Positions 27,398 to 35,560 of a stretch of 64,000 nucleotides of DNA are shown here, one piece after another (positions within the stretch are counted from its first letter, which is position 1; every line of letters starts with the position of its first letter). Position numbers and translations under genes: made by a program. The DNA is taken from the NCBI RefSeq assembly GCF_002160755.1, contig NZ_NFLE01000021.1, positions 1 to 64,000 of the forward strand, given 5' to 3'. The stretch is from Lachnoclostridium sp. An14 (GTDB taxonomy: Bacteria > Bacillota > Clostridia > Lachnospirales > Lachnospiraceae). Under the pieces are notes generated by a model that saw nothing but the letters and a program-made list of their open reading frames with translations, was not told where the DNA came from and did not search any database.

Positions 27398-28369
27398 TTA
27401 CACCTCCGGAAAATACTCCCGGTACAGCTCAAAGAAATTGGTGGTGGTACACCCGTCTCCCGCGGAAAACTCCATTTCGCTCCAGAAATTTTCCCCAAAG
27501 CTCACCACGTGCTCTCCCGCGAACTCGTCGTAAATCCCCTGGAACACCTGCTCCTTTTTAGCCAGCTCCAGCTCCGCCTTCCGCTCCCTGGTGGCCTCCT
27601 CGTCGTAGTCGCTCACACATTTTACAATGTAGTAAACCTGCCCCGCCTGGATCACGCCGCTCACCTCTCCCGTTTGCAGGGCAAAAGCTGCCTCCTCTAA
27701 GGCCGCCTCCCCCGTTCCTCTGGCCAGCTGGCGGTCAATTTCCGGGTTTACAGAGTGCTCTCTGGCGATCTGGGCGAAATCTGCGCCCTCCTCCTGGGTC
27801 ATCGCCCAGACGGAATCCGCCGTCTCCCCATCCCAGACCTCAATCTGCTGTAAGTCGATCACCTTCGCCTCGCTGTCGCTCACCTCCAGATCCATATCCT
27901 TCGTCAGCTCCGTCACCAGCTTGTTTGCCAGGCAGTAGTCGCTGTACATCAGCTGCACATCCTCCTGGGTGACTCCCATATAGGCGATGTCCTCCGCCGT
28001 CAGCCCGGAAAAATATTCCTGGGAAAGCTGGGCCACCCGGCCCTGCTCCTCGCCGTTTAGCTGGATCTCCTTCTCCTCCGCCAGCAGGTTTACGGTCTTA
28101 AGCTCCCGCAGAAACTCCTCCACCTGCTCCAGGAAAAAGGCCTCCACCGTGGTCCCTTCCTCGTCCAGGACCACCTGCCAGAGCTGGTCCGTGTAGGCAT
28201 CCCGGTACCGGTTCCTCTCCGTAGCCGCCACCAGCATGGACTGGGGCAGTGTGTACCCTTCGATCTCCTTCACCGTGGAAACGATGGGAATGCCATTCCC
28301 GCAGCCGCCCAGCAGCGCCGCCGCGGCAGCGACAGCCACGCACCGTCTCCATTTCTTTCTGTCTGTCAT
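27398..28369 (-). CDS. Peptidylprolyl isomerase lipoprotein (SurA/PrsA-like)
   Basis: 323 residues from the ATG at 28369 (GAGGAG 8 bases upstream). Signal peptide with lipobox LLGGC (Cys near 23). An N-terminal helical chaperone-like region with VTQEDVQLMY is followed by a parvulin-like core (about 165-255: VIDLQQIEVW, FAQIAREHSVNPEID, AFALQTGEVSGVIQ, YYIVKCV). PrsA-type foldases help secreted proteins fold at the outer face of the membrane. It starts a minus-strand run; the HAD gene ends 23 bases upstream. Confidence 0.82.
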   Translation of the reverse strand: MTDRKKWRRCVAVAAAAALLGGCGNGIPIVSTVKEIEGYTLPQSMLVAATERNRYRDAYTDQLWQVVLDEEGTTVEAFFLEQVEEFLRELKTVNLLAEEKEIQLNGEEQGRVAQLSQEYFSGLTAEDIAYMGVTQEDVQLMYSDYCLANKLVTELTKDMDLEVSDSEAKVIDLQQIEVWDGETADSVWAMTQEEGADFAQIAREHSVNPEIDRQLARGTGEAALEEAAFALQTGEVSGVIQAGQVYYIVKCVSDYDEEATRERKAELELAKKEQVFQGIYDEFAGEHVVSFGENFWSEMEFSAGDGCTTTNFFELYREYFPEV

Positions 28370-28391
28370 CCGCAAAACTCCTCTATGTTTG

Positions 28392-29183
28392 TCAAAGCAA
28401 GGTCTTCAAAATTTTCAGCACGCCATTTCTCTCGTTGGTGTCCGCCTGGAAACGGGCCGCCTGTTTTACTTCCTCCCTGGCGTTTCCCACAGCGAAACTG
28501 TAATACGCCCGCTCCAGCATCTCCAGGTCGTTTAACTGGTCGCCGAAGGCGATGGTCTCCTCCGGGCTGATGCCAAGGCTCTCCTGGAGCTCCCGCACCG
28601 CCGTAGCCTTATTCACCCCCACAGGGACGATGTCCAGCCACTTCTCCCCGGAAACCGCCATCTTCGCCTTGTCCCCGTATTTCTTCCGGAAATCGGCGGC
28701 GATGGCGTCCACATTTCTGGAGCAGTCCAGGGCCAGTTTTAAAATCCCCTCGCCCTCGTCCACCTGGGTCAGGTCGTCGATCAGCCGCAGGTCGTAGCGG
28801 TAGCCCTCCTCAAGCCACTTCCAGCACTCCGTGCCGCTGGTTTCCATGTAGGTCCAGTTGGCGCAGCTCACAGCGATCTCCACATCTTCCATCTGGCGCA
28901 CCTCCCGGATGATGTCCACCGCCGTCTCCTTCGGAAGGGTGTGGACGATCAGGCTCCGGCTGCAGGTGCCAAGGTAGGCCCCGTTGTCTGCCACGTAGAA
29001 GATTTTCTCCCGCACCGGCCCAAAGAGCTGGTCAATGCTTTTCCAGTGGCGGCCGCTGGCCGCCGCGAACTGCATTCCCTTATCCCGCAGCCTGCGGATC
29101 ACGTCAAAATAATCCGGCTCCAGCGTATGGGTGCCTTCCGGCAGGAGCGTCCCGTCTATATCTGTCACAATCAGTTTTATCAT
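28392..29183 (-). CDS. Cof-type HAD hydrolase
   Basis: 263 residues. Motif I DIDGTLL (8-14, nucleophile Asp8), motif II SGRHWKS, a C2-type cap in the middle, and motif III/IV GDQLNDLEML (about 222-231), typical of Cof-type phosphatases acting on sugar phosphates or flavin precursors. The start overlaps the maf stop by 4 bases (ATGA), so the two are translationally coupled. Confidence 0.9.
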   Translation of the reverse strand: MIKLIVTDIDGTLLPEGTHTLEPDYFDVIRRLRDKGMQFAAASGRHWKSIDQLFGPVREKIFYVADNGAYLGTCSRSLIVHTLPKETAVDIIREVRQMEDVEIAVSCANWTYMETSGTECWKWLEEGYRYDLRLIDDLTQVDEGEGILKLALDCSRNVDAIAADFRKKYGDKAKMAVSGEKWLDIVPVGVNKATAVRELQESLGISPEETIAFGDQLNDLEMLERAYYSFAVGNAREEVKQAARFQADTNERNGVLKILKTLL

Positions 29184-29767
29184 ATTTCCAGCCTCCCGAC
29201 TAATCCTTTTATCTCCTGGTACAGCCTTCCCACAGGAAGTCCCACCACGTTGCTGTAATCTCCTTCAATTCCCTTTATAAAGGCGGCAAACCGCCCCTGG
29301 ATGCCGTAAGCCCCCGCCTTGTCCATGGGCTCGCCGCAGCCGGCGTACCGGCAGATTTCCGCCTCCTCCATGGGGTAGACGTGGACGTTCGTCCGCTCCG
29401 CGAAGGATGTCCGTCTGACCGCACCTTCCGGATCCCGGTAAATGAGGGTAACTCCCGTATACACCTGATGGACCGTCCCCGCCAGGGAGGCGATCATGGC
29501 ACGGGCCTCCTCCTGGGAGACCGGCTTTCCCAAAATGCGCCCTCCGGCCCACACTACCGTATCGGCGCCGATCACCAGCACATCCCTTTCCTCTATTCCG
29601 GCAGCCACATCCTCCGCCTTCTGGGAGGACAGCTCCCGCACCACGTTCTCCGGCTCCCTGGCCGTCACCTTTTCCTCCACAGAGCTGGGTCTCACCTCCG
29701 CGTGGATTCCAATCTGCTCCAAAAGCTCTCTCCGCCTGGGAGAGCCGGATGCCAATATGATTCTCAT
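29180..29767 (-). CDS. maf: Maf family nucleotide pyrophosphatase
   Basis: 195 residues. N terminus ILASGSPRRRELLEQIG is the Maf signature, with VIGADTVVW and GRILGKPVSQEEA following, as in dTTP/UTP pyrophosphatases (YhdE type) that remove non-canonical nucleotides. It is the expected length and ends by overlapping the HAD gene. Confidence 0.93.
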   Translation of the reverse strand: MRIILASGSPRRRELLEQIGIHAEVRPSSVEEKVTAREPENVVRELSSQKAEDVAAGIEERDVLVIGADTVVWAGGRILGKPVSQEEARAMIASLAGTVHQVYTGVTLIYRDPEGAVRRTSFAERTNVHVYPMEEAEICRYAGCGEPMDKAGAYGIQGRFAAFIKGIEGDYSNVVGLPVGRLYQEIKGLVGRLEI

Positions 29768-29806
29768 GTCTCATCCTCCATCTCTATCCGTCCCTCCAGA
29801 CGGAAA

Positions 29807-29845
29807 CAAAGGCCGTGGAACAATTCCCCTCCACAGCCTTTTTTG
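29807..29845 (-). terminator. Terminator after PAP2-like gene
   Basis: AAGGC(C)GTGGA and TCCAC(A)GCCTT form a stem with T-runs on both sides, two bases after the minus-strand stop at 29847; it may work in both directions, but only the minus strand has a gene ending here. Confidence 0.8.
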
Positions 29846-29846
29846 T

Positions 29847-30308
29847 TTACACATACAGATACTCCATCCATACGGCGATCAGGATCCCCAGAAAGGCTCC
29901 CGCCGCCACCTGCAGGGGCGTATGCCCTACGAATTCCTTCAGCCGTTTCTGAAACAGCTCATTGTCGAATTTGAAGAAATCCTGCTCCATAAGCAGATTC
30001 AGGAGCTTGGCCTGCTTTCCCGTCTCCCGGCGGACTCCCATGGCGTCGTACATCACCACCGCCGCCAGCACAAAGCTGATGGCAAATTCCCCGGAGCCCA
30101 GGCCGTAGCAGTAGGCCGTAGCCACCGTCAGGGCGCATACCGTAGAGGAATGGGAGCTTGGCATTCCGCCGGAGCCGTAAAGCCGCTCCGGGGAAAACCC
30201 TTTATTCAGGGCACAGTCGATGATGGTCTTTAACACCTGGGCCACCACCCAGCCCACCACCGCGCTCATCAGCACCTGGTTTTCCAGCATTTCCATCCAA
30301 AATGTCAT
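29847..30308 (-). CDS. Divergent PAP2 family protein (DUF212)
   Basis: 153 residues with about four membrane helices. The family motif GSGGMPSSHSSTV (about 46-58) keeps the Ser-His of PAP2 phosphatases. Ends WMEYLYV. AGGAG precedes the ATG. The family is thought to act on lipid phosphates in the membrane; the substrate is unknown. Confidence 0.88.
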   Translation of the reverse strand: MTFWMEMLENQVLMSAVVGWVVAQVLKTIIDCALNKGFSPERLYGSGGMPSSHSSTVCALTVATAYCYGLGSGEFAISFVLAAVVMYDAMGVRRETGKQAKLLNLLMEQDFFKFDNELFQKRLKEFVGHTPLQVAAGAFLGILIAVWMEYLYV

Positions 30309-30351
30309 GTCTCTCTCCTGTCATCCTTTGTCCTGTTTCGCAGGCGTCCCG

Positions 30352-30852
30352 TCAAAACGCGGGCCGCCGCCCAAATACCGCCGCGATGATGGCCCGGACG
30401 GTCGCCCCGGTCTCCCGCAGCCCGCACACCTTGTCCGCCCAGACCACTGCCATCCCGGCCATAGTAGAGGGCGGGATGGGCGTCAGAGGCCACATATGGC
30501 GGAGGATGACCGTTCTCTCCCTGCGGGTGATGGAAAAATACGCCTCCGCATTCCTGGCAGCCACAGCCGGGTGGGTGAACCCGTGGAACCGGTGTCCCCG
30601 CACCCGCACAGGCGCGTGCCAGTCGTACAGAAAGAGGTCGTGGAGCAGGCCGCCTCTGGCCGCCGCCCGGCAGTCCCAGCCCCGTTCCTTACAGATCCGG
30701 TATGCCAGATAGGACACCTGGATGCAGTGCTCCCTGCAGGTGGTCGTGCCGTGCTGGATATACTGCTCCATGGACCGGAATACAGGATGGTCTAAAATGT
30801 CCTCCACCAGGGCCAGGTACTCCCCGTCCTCCTCGTAACTCTGTCTTGTCAA
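30352..30852 (-). CDS. HD-domain protein
   Basis: 166 residues. HCIQVSYLAYRI (first metal His), GLLHDLFLYDWH (HD pair) and a later FTHPAVAARNAE mark an HD phosphohydrolase domain. It lacks any sensor or catalytic partner domain. It stands between glgA (20 bases upstream) and the PAP2-like gene on the same strand. Confidence 0.85.
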   Translation of the reverse strand: MTRQSYEEDGEYLALVEDILDHPVFRSMEQYIQHGTTTCREHCIQVSYLAYRICKERGWDCRAAARGGLLHDLFLYDWHAPVRVRGHRFHGFTHPAVAARNAEAYFSITRRERTVILRHMWPLTPIPPSTMAGMAVVWADKVCGLRETGATVRAIIAAVFGRRPAF

Positions 30853-30871
30853 ATGATCAATCTCCCATTCA

Positions 30872-32317
30872 TCAATAGCCGATCAGCCAGTCGTAAAGCT
30901 CCTGATACTTCTGAGCGGAAGTGTTCCAGGAGAAGTCCTTGGCCATAGCCCGGTCAATGATCTTGTTCCACTCCCGTTTCTTATTGTAGTACACGTGTTT
31001 CGCGTACTGGATGCTGCCTAACATCTCGTGAGCGTTGTAGTTGGCAAAGGAGAAACCGGTTCCTCTGCTCTCGTACTCATTGTAGGGCTCTACAGTGTCC
31101 TTTAATCCGCCGGTCTCCCGCACGATCGGCACGGTGCCGTAGCGCAGGGCCATGAGCTGGGACAGGCCGCAGGGCTCAAATAAGGACGGCATCAGGAACG
31201 CGTCGCAGCCTGCGTAGATCTTGTGGGACAGCTCATTGGAGTAGTAAATCTGGGCGGAAACCCGGTCGTGGTACTTCCAGTCGTAATGACGGAACATATT
31301 CTCGTACTTCTCGTCGCCGGTGCCCAGCACCACAAGCTGCATATCCTCGGTGCACATCTCGTCCATCACGGCCTGGATGAGATCCAGTCCCTTCTGGTCT
31401 GTGAGACGGGACACGATGCCCACCATAAATTTCTTCTCGTCCACCGGCAGGCCTAACTGCTGCTGGAGGGCCGTCTTATTTTTCGCTTTTTCCTTGCGGA
31501 AGTTCTTGGCGTTGTACTTCTGGGCGATGAACGGATCCGTCTCCGGGTTGAACTCGCCGTAGTCGATGCCGTTTACAATGCCCCGCAGGCTGTTGGCCCT
31601 GGCTCTCATCAGGCCGTCCAAGCCTTCGCCGTAGAAGGGCATTTTGATCTCCTCCGCGTAGGTGTCGCTCACGGTGGTGATGGCGTCGGCGTACACGATG
31701 CCGCCCTTTAACATATTTCCGTCCTTGTAAGCCTCCAGCTTATCCGGCGTGAAATAGTAGTCCGGCAGCATGGAGAACCGCTGGATGGTCTTCACGTCCC
31801 AGACGCCCTGGAACTTCAGATTGTGGATCGTGATCACGGATTTCATGTTGCGGAAGAACTCGCCGCCGTGGAAACGGTCCTTTAAATATACGGGGATCAG
31901 ACCCGTCTGCCAGTCGTGGCAGTGCACCACATCCGGCTGGAACCCGATCACCGGGAGCGCGGACAGGGCCGCGTTGCAGAAAAAGGAGAATTTCTCCAGG
32001 TCGAAGTACCAGTCCCCGTAGGGCTTGGGCCCGCAGAAATAGCTCTCATTGTCGATAAAGTAATAGGTAATTCCGTCATATACGTACTGCAGGATCCCCA
32101 CATAGCGGCTCTGGCCCAGATAATCCATGTAGAAGTGATCCACATAGGTCATCTGATTGCGCCACTCCTCTTTGATGCAGAGGTATTTGGGGATCATCAC
32201 CCGCACGTCAAAATACTCTTTGTCAAAGCATTTCGGCAGGGATCCGACTACGTCGGCCAACCCTCCTGTTTTGATAAACGGCACTGCCTCCGAAGCAACG
32301 AACAATATCTTCTTCAC
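30872..32317 (-). CDS. glgA: Glycogen synthase GlgA
   Basis: 481 residues. Starts KKILFVASEAVPFIKTGGLADVVGSLP, with the ADP-glucose-binding KTGGLADV; CHDWQTGLIPVYL in the middle and SLFEPCGLSQLMALRYGTVPIVRETGGL near the end are GT5 signatures. It extends alpha-1,4-glucan from ADP-glucose. No glgC/glgD is in the window; the phosphorylase glgP lies 15 kb away at 47622. Confidence 0.96.
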   Translation of the reverse strand: MKKILFVASEAVPFIKTGGLADVVGSLPKCFDKEYFDVRVMIPKYLCIKEEWRNQMTYVDHFYMDYLGQSRYVGILQYVYDGITYYFIDNESYFCGPKPYGDWYFDLEKFSFFCNAALSALPVIGFQPDVVHCHDWQTGLIPVYLKDRFHGGEFFRNMKSVITIHNLKFQGVWDVKTIQRFSMLPDYYFTPDKLEAYKDGNMLKGGIVYADAITTVSDTYAEEIKMPFYGEGLDGLMRARANSLRGIVNGIDYGEFNPETDPFIAQKYNAKNFRKEKAKNKTALQQQLGLPVDEKKFMVGIVSRLTDQKGLDLIQAVMDEMCTEDMQLVVLGTGDEKYENMFRHYDWKYHDRVSAQIYYSNELSHKIYAGCDAFLMPSLFEPCGLSQLMALRYGTVPIVRETGGLKDTVEPYNEYESRGTGFSFANYNAHEMLGSIQYAKHVYYNKKREWNKIIDRAMAKDFSWNTSAQKYQELYDWLIGY

Positions 32318-32410
32318 AAGATAACCCTCCTTTTACCCATCCCCGTATTCAGCCACGGGGCACATACCTATAGTATACAATAACAGAAGGAATTTAGAAA
32401 GACTTTTTTT

Positions 32411-32545
32411 CGTAAAAAGTGTGCGCTTGGCGCACCCTCCCGCCGGGGCGCAGCTGCGCCAGCAGCCGTCTTTCTCTGCGCGGAGTGCACCTCCCGCCGG
32501 AGGCTTTCATGGCATAGGAAGCACAGTTTCCCATGCCATGAAAAA
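32411..32545 (+). repeat. Multi-hairpin repeat, copy 7
   Basis: Full copy: GTGTGCG/CGCACC, GCAGCTGCGCCAGCAGCC, TGCGCGGAGTGCACC, CCTCCCGCCGGAGG and a final hairpin in which 32505-32520 pairs with 32528-32543 (15 of 16 bases). It lies after a possible spo0A terminator (GCGGC/GCCGC stem plus TATTTTTC) and before the glgA start. Confidence 0.85.
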
Positions 32546-32574
32546 TAGCGGCAAAACAGGGCGGTCCTTCCAGT

Positions 32575-33384
32575 CTACGGAAGCCGCTTGTAATCCAGGC
32601 GGATTTTGTCGGCGATCAGCGCGATAAATTCCGAGTTGGTGGGCTTTCCCCGGCCGTTGCTCACGGTGTAGCCGAAAATGTCGTTGATGGTGTCCATCTT
32701 TCCTCGGCTCCAGGCCACCTCTATGGCGTGGCGGATGGCCCGCTCCACTCGGCTGGGGGTGGTGTGATGCTTCTTGGCGATGTCAGGATACAGGATTTTT
32801 GTCACGGAGGTGAGCATATCCTGCTCCTGCACGGAGATGGCGATGGCGTCCCGCAGGTACTGATACCCCTTTATATGGGCGGGAATGCCGATCTCGTGGA
32901 GCATCTGGGTTACATCCTGCTCCAGGTTCTGGGCGATGTACTCATCCCGGTTTACATAGGGATTTACCTTCCGCAGCCCGGTGAGAGGGGTCTCCCGCAC
33001 ATCCGCGCCGGTGCCGAGGCGTCTCACCTTATCCACCACCGCCTCCCTGCTGAACGGTTTCATAATGTAGTAATTGGCGCCCTTGGCGAAGGCCTCCGTG
33101 GTCACACTCTCGCTGCCGGCGGCGGTGACCATGATAAATGAAGGCATTTTCTCCAGCCCGCTCTGGGTCCTCACCCGCTCCATCACGGAAATCCCGTCCA
33201 GCCTGGGCATGATAATGTCTAAGAGAACCACGTCCGGTTTCGTCTTTACAATCATATTGTAAGCGTCCTCGCCGTTCTCCGCCCGGCCTACCACACGGAA
33301 ATCTTCTTCGTTCTCCAAAATTTCTCCTAACAAATTCAAAGTCTGCGGATTATCATCGGCAATCGCTATGTTAATTTCTGCCAT
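32575..33384 (-). CDS. spo0A: Sporulation response regulator Spo0A
   Basis: 269 residues from the ATG at 33384 (GAGGAGGAAGGG upstream). Receiver domain with Asp56 in [13 protein letters not shown] (phospho-acceptor) and a C-terminal DNA-binding domain with [23 protein letters not shown], the Spo0A signature. It is the master regulator of sporulation entry. A perfect 0A box lies upstream (33470). Unusually, spoIVB is divergent rather than directly upstream on the same strand. Confidence 0.97.
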   Translation of the reverse strand: MAEINIAIADDNPQTLNLLGEILENEEDFRVVGRAENGEDAYNMIVKTKPDVVLLDIIMPRLDGISVMERVRTQSGLEKMPSFIMVTAAGSESVTTEAFAKGANYYIMKPFSREAVVDKVRRLGTGADVRETPLTGLRKVNPYVNRDEYIAQNLEQDVTQMLHEIGIPAHIKGYQYLRDAIAISVQEQDMLTSVTKILYPDIAKKHHTTPSRVERAIRHAIEVAWSRGKMDTINDIFGYTVSNGRGKPTNSEFIALIADKIRLDYKRLP

Positions 33385-33421
33385 ATTCCCTTCCTCCTCT
33401 TGGTTTTCATCTTCTTGGTGT

Positions 33422-33451
33422 ATTATAGACTTCATTTTTTACCGGTTGCAA
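33422..33451 (-). promoter_or_regulatory. Promoter of spo0A
   Basis: TTGCAA (33446-33451), 18-base spacer, TATAAT (33422-33427), 38 bases before the ATG on the minus strand; a vegetative (sigma-A) promoter by appearance. I see no convincing sigma-H box. Confidence 0.7.
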
Positions 33452-33469
33452 CGGAATTCCATCGCAACT

Positions 33470-33476
33470 TTCGACA
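33470..33476 (-). promoter_or_regulatory. 0A box upstream of spo0A
   Basis: TGTCGAA on the minus strand, an exact match to the Spo0A-P binding core, 19 bases upstream of the -35. This position suits autoactivation. Confidence 0.65.
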
Positions 33477-33552
33477 ACACACTACTGATAAAAGACGAAA
33501 AAATACGAATTTTGTTGCAGTATTTTTCATTTTTTCGGGAAAACTTTAAATA

Positions 33553-33675
33553 CGTGCGCTCTGCGGCGCAAAATCGCGCGGAACGCGGCTGCGTTAAGCC
33601 GGCGCAATGCCGCCCGGCATTTTCCCCCGTTTTCGGGCAAAACGGGCCTCTGCAGGAATTTCCTCTGTACCAAAA
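33553..33675 (+). repeat. Possible degenerate multi-hairpin repeat
   Basis: GTGCGC...GCGCA, CGCGCGGAACGCGGCTGCG, GCCGCCCGGC and CCCGTTTTCGGG hairpins follow one another as in the repeat family, but the sequence matches are weak. Lies between the divergent spo0A and spoIVB genes. Confidence 0.4.
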
Positions 33676-33761
33676 AAATAGCAGAGTGATTTTCCGTTTC
33701 CTCCACATACTAAACCCGGAGCGCATCGGATGCTCCGCCAGCATCAGAGGAGGTACATGAA

Positions 33762-35039
33762 ATGACAGGAATACGGAAATTTAAAAAGCATATGTTTCGG
33801 GCCTTTCTCGCCGGCATCCTGTTCACCGCCGTGTTCACCGGCTGGTACGCCAGACGCATGATACCGGATCACTTTTCCATCGTGGAGGACCAGGTGGAAT
33901 CCTTCCGTTTCCCCGGCCTCTTAAACTCCACCCTCCAGTCCGAAAGTGAGGAGGTGGCCCTGGGAAACGGCTCCGACATCCCAGCGGAGGAAATCAAGAT
34001 TACCCGCAATGAGCCTTTTACCATGTACGCCAAAAATAAGGGCAGCTACCGCTTGAGCTTAAAGCTGTTCGGACTGCTGCCTTTAAAGGACATCCAGGTG
34101 GACGTGGTGGACACCCGCTACGCCGTCCCCTGCGGCCTTCCCGTGGGCATTTATCTGAAGGCCAACGGCGTCATGGTCATCGGAACGGGGGAGGTGGCCG
34201 GGCCGGACGGCACGGTGGCGGAGCCGTCCCTGGGGATCCTTCAGTCGGGAGATTACATTGAGGCCATAAACGGCAGTCCTCTAAACACCAAGGAGGAGCT
34301 GATTGAGGCGGTGAGCGCCTCCGGGGGAAAGGAGGCCGTCCTCACCGTCCGCCGGGCCGGGTCGGAAATCGACGTCAAGGTCCGCCCCGCCCCGGGAGCC
34401 GACGGGGACTACAAGCTGGGGGCCTGGGTGCGGGATGATACCCAGGGCATCGGCACCATGACCTACGTGGATTTAAACGGCCATTTCGGCGCCCTGGGAC
34501 ACGGCATCAGCGACAGCGACACCGGGGAAATCGTCCAGATCCAGGACGGCACCCTCTATGAGACAGCCGTGATGGGGATTGAAAAGGGCAGCGCCGGAAA
34601 GCCGGGGGTGATGTCCGGCGTCATCTACTACGGCCCCGGCTCCGTCCTGGGCTCCATCGACGCCAACACCTCCGAGGGCATCTTCGGCACGGTAAATGAG
34701 CGGTTCCGGGACCGCCTGGAAAGCGCCCCCTTAGAAATTGGCTACCGCCAGGACGTACAGACCGGCCCGGCCATCGTCCGCAGCAGCGTGTCCGGTGAGT
34801 TAAAGGACTATTCCATTGAAATCGAGCGGGTGGACTACAGCTCGGAAAAGAGCAGCAAGGGCATGGTGATCAAGGTCACGGACCCGGAGCTTTTGGCCCT
34901 CACCGGCGGCATCGTCCAGGGCATGAGCGGCAGCCCCATTATCCAGAACGGAAAGCTCATCGGCGCCGTCACCCACGTATTCATCCAGGACTCCGCCAAG
35001 GGATACGGGATTTTCATCGAAAATATGCTGGAGCACTGA
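33762..35039 (+). CDS. spoIVB: SpoIVB peptidase
   Basis: 425 residues. N-terminal membrane helix (about 12-30), PDZ domain (about 130-215, SLGILQSGDYIEAINGSPL) and S55 peptidase domain with GALGHGISD (catalytic His) and QGMSGSPI (catalytic Ser at 389). SpoIVB is secreted from the forespore and cleaves SpoIVFA to start sigma-K activation. GAGGAGGT lies 8 bases before the ATG. Head-to-head with spo0A. Confidence 0.96.
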   Translation: MTGIRKFKKHMFRAFLAGILFTAVFTGWYARRMIPDHFSIVEDQVESFRFPGLLNSTLQSESEEVALGNGSDIPAEEIKITRNEPFTMYAKNKGSYRLSLKLFGLLPLKDIQVDVVDTRYAVPCGLPVGIYLKANGVMVIGTGEVAGPDGTVAEPSLGILQSGDYIEAINGSPLNTKEELIEAVSASGGKEAVLTVRRAGSEIDVKVRPAPGADGDYKLGAWVRDDTQGIGTMTYVDLNGHFGALGHGISDSDTGEIVQIQDGTLYETAVMGIEKGSAGKPGVMSGVIYYGPGSVLGSIDANTSEGIFGTVNERFRDRLESAPLEIGYRQDVQTGPAIVRSSVSGELKDYSIEIERVDYSSEKSSKGMVIKVTDPELLALTGGIVQGMSGSPIIQNGKLIGAVTHVFIQDSAKGYGIFIENMLEH

Positions 35040-35053
35040 AACTCCTGCCGCCG

Positions 35054-35088
35054 CGGGCAGCCTTCCGGAAGGAAGGACTGCCCGATTT
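35054..35088 (+). terminator. Terminator after spoIVB
   Basis: CGGGCAGCCTTCC / GGAAGGACTGCCCG with one mismatch, GGAA loop, then ATTTTC, 15 bases after the stop. The tandem repeats begin directly behind it. Confidence 0.85.
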
Positions 35089-35092
35089 TCGT

Positions 35093-35493
35093 GCACACGG
35101 TATCATGTGAACACTTAGCGAGGTCTTTTACGAGCTTAGTGAGAACATATGCCTGTGCACTTAATGAGGTTTTCACGAATTTAGTGCACATGGTATCATG
35201 TGAACACTTGGCGAGGTCTTTTACGAGCTTAGTGAGAACATATGCCTGTGCACTTAATGAGGTTTTTCACGAATTTAGTGCACACGGTATCATGGGAACG
35301 CTTGGCGAGGTCTTCCACGAGCCTGGTGATAATAAAATGTGTGCGCTCCGCCGGAGACTGTTGTGCATTTAATAAAGTATTTTACGAATTTAGCGCACAT
35401 GGTATAATAACGAGGAAAGCGTGGATCGTGCTTGCACGAATCCACGTTTGACGAGAAACTCCATCGAGACGCAAGTCGAGATGGTATAATAAC
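35093..35493 (+). repeat. Tandem array of 93-115-base structured units
   Basis: GGTATCATG/GGTATAATA marks unit starts at 35099, 35192, 35286, 35401 and 35483, giving lengths 93, 94, 115 and 82. The first two units are almost identical. Each contains GTGCACTTAATGAGG...TTTAGTGCAC (a stem of about 9 bases) and CACTTAGC...GCTTAGTG; the last units contain a CGTGGAT-CGTGC/GCACG-ATCCACG hairpin. The array lies between spoIVB and the acyl-activating enzyme gene and has no coding frame of its own. Confidence 0.85.
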
Positions 35494-35560
35494 AATAAAT
35501 GGAGAGCGGCTGCCAGAACGGCGGAATCGCCCTACTATCCTTTTTAAAGGGGGAAATTTC

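Noticed and set aside
35093-35493. CRISPR array
   Set aside because: The repeats are contiguous units of about 93 bases with no constant repeat and unique spacer pattern, and no cas genes are present.
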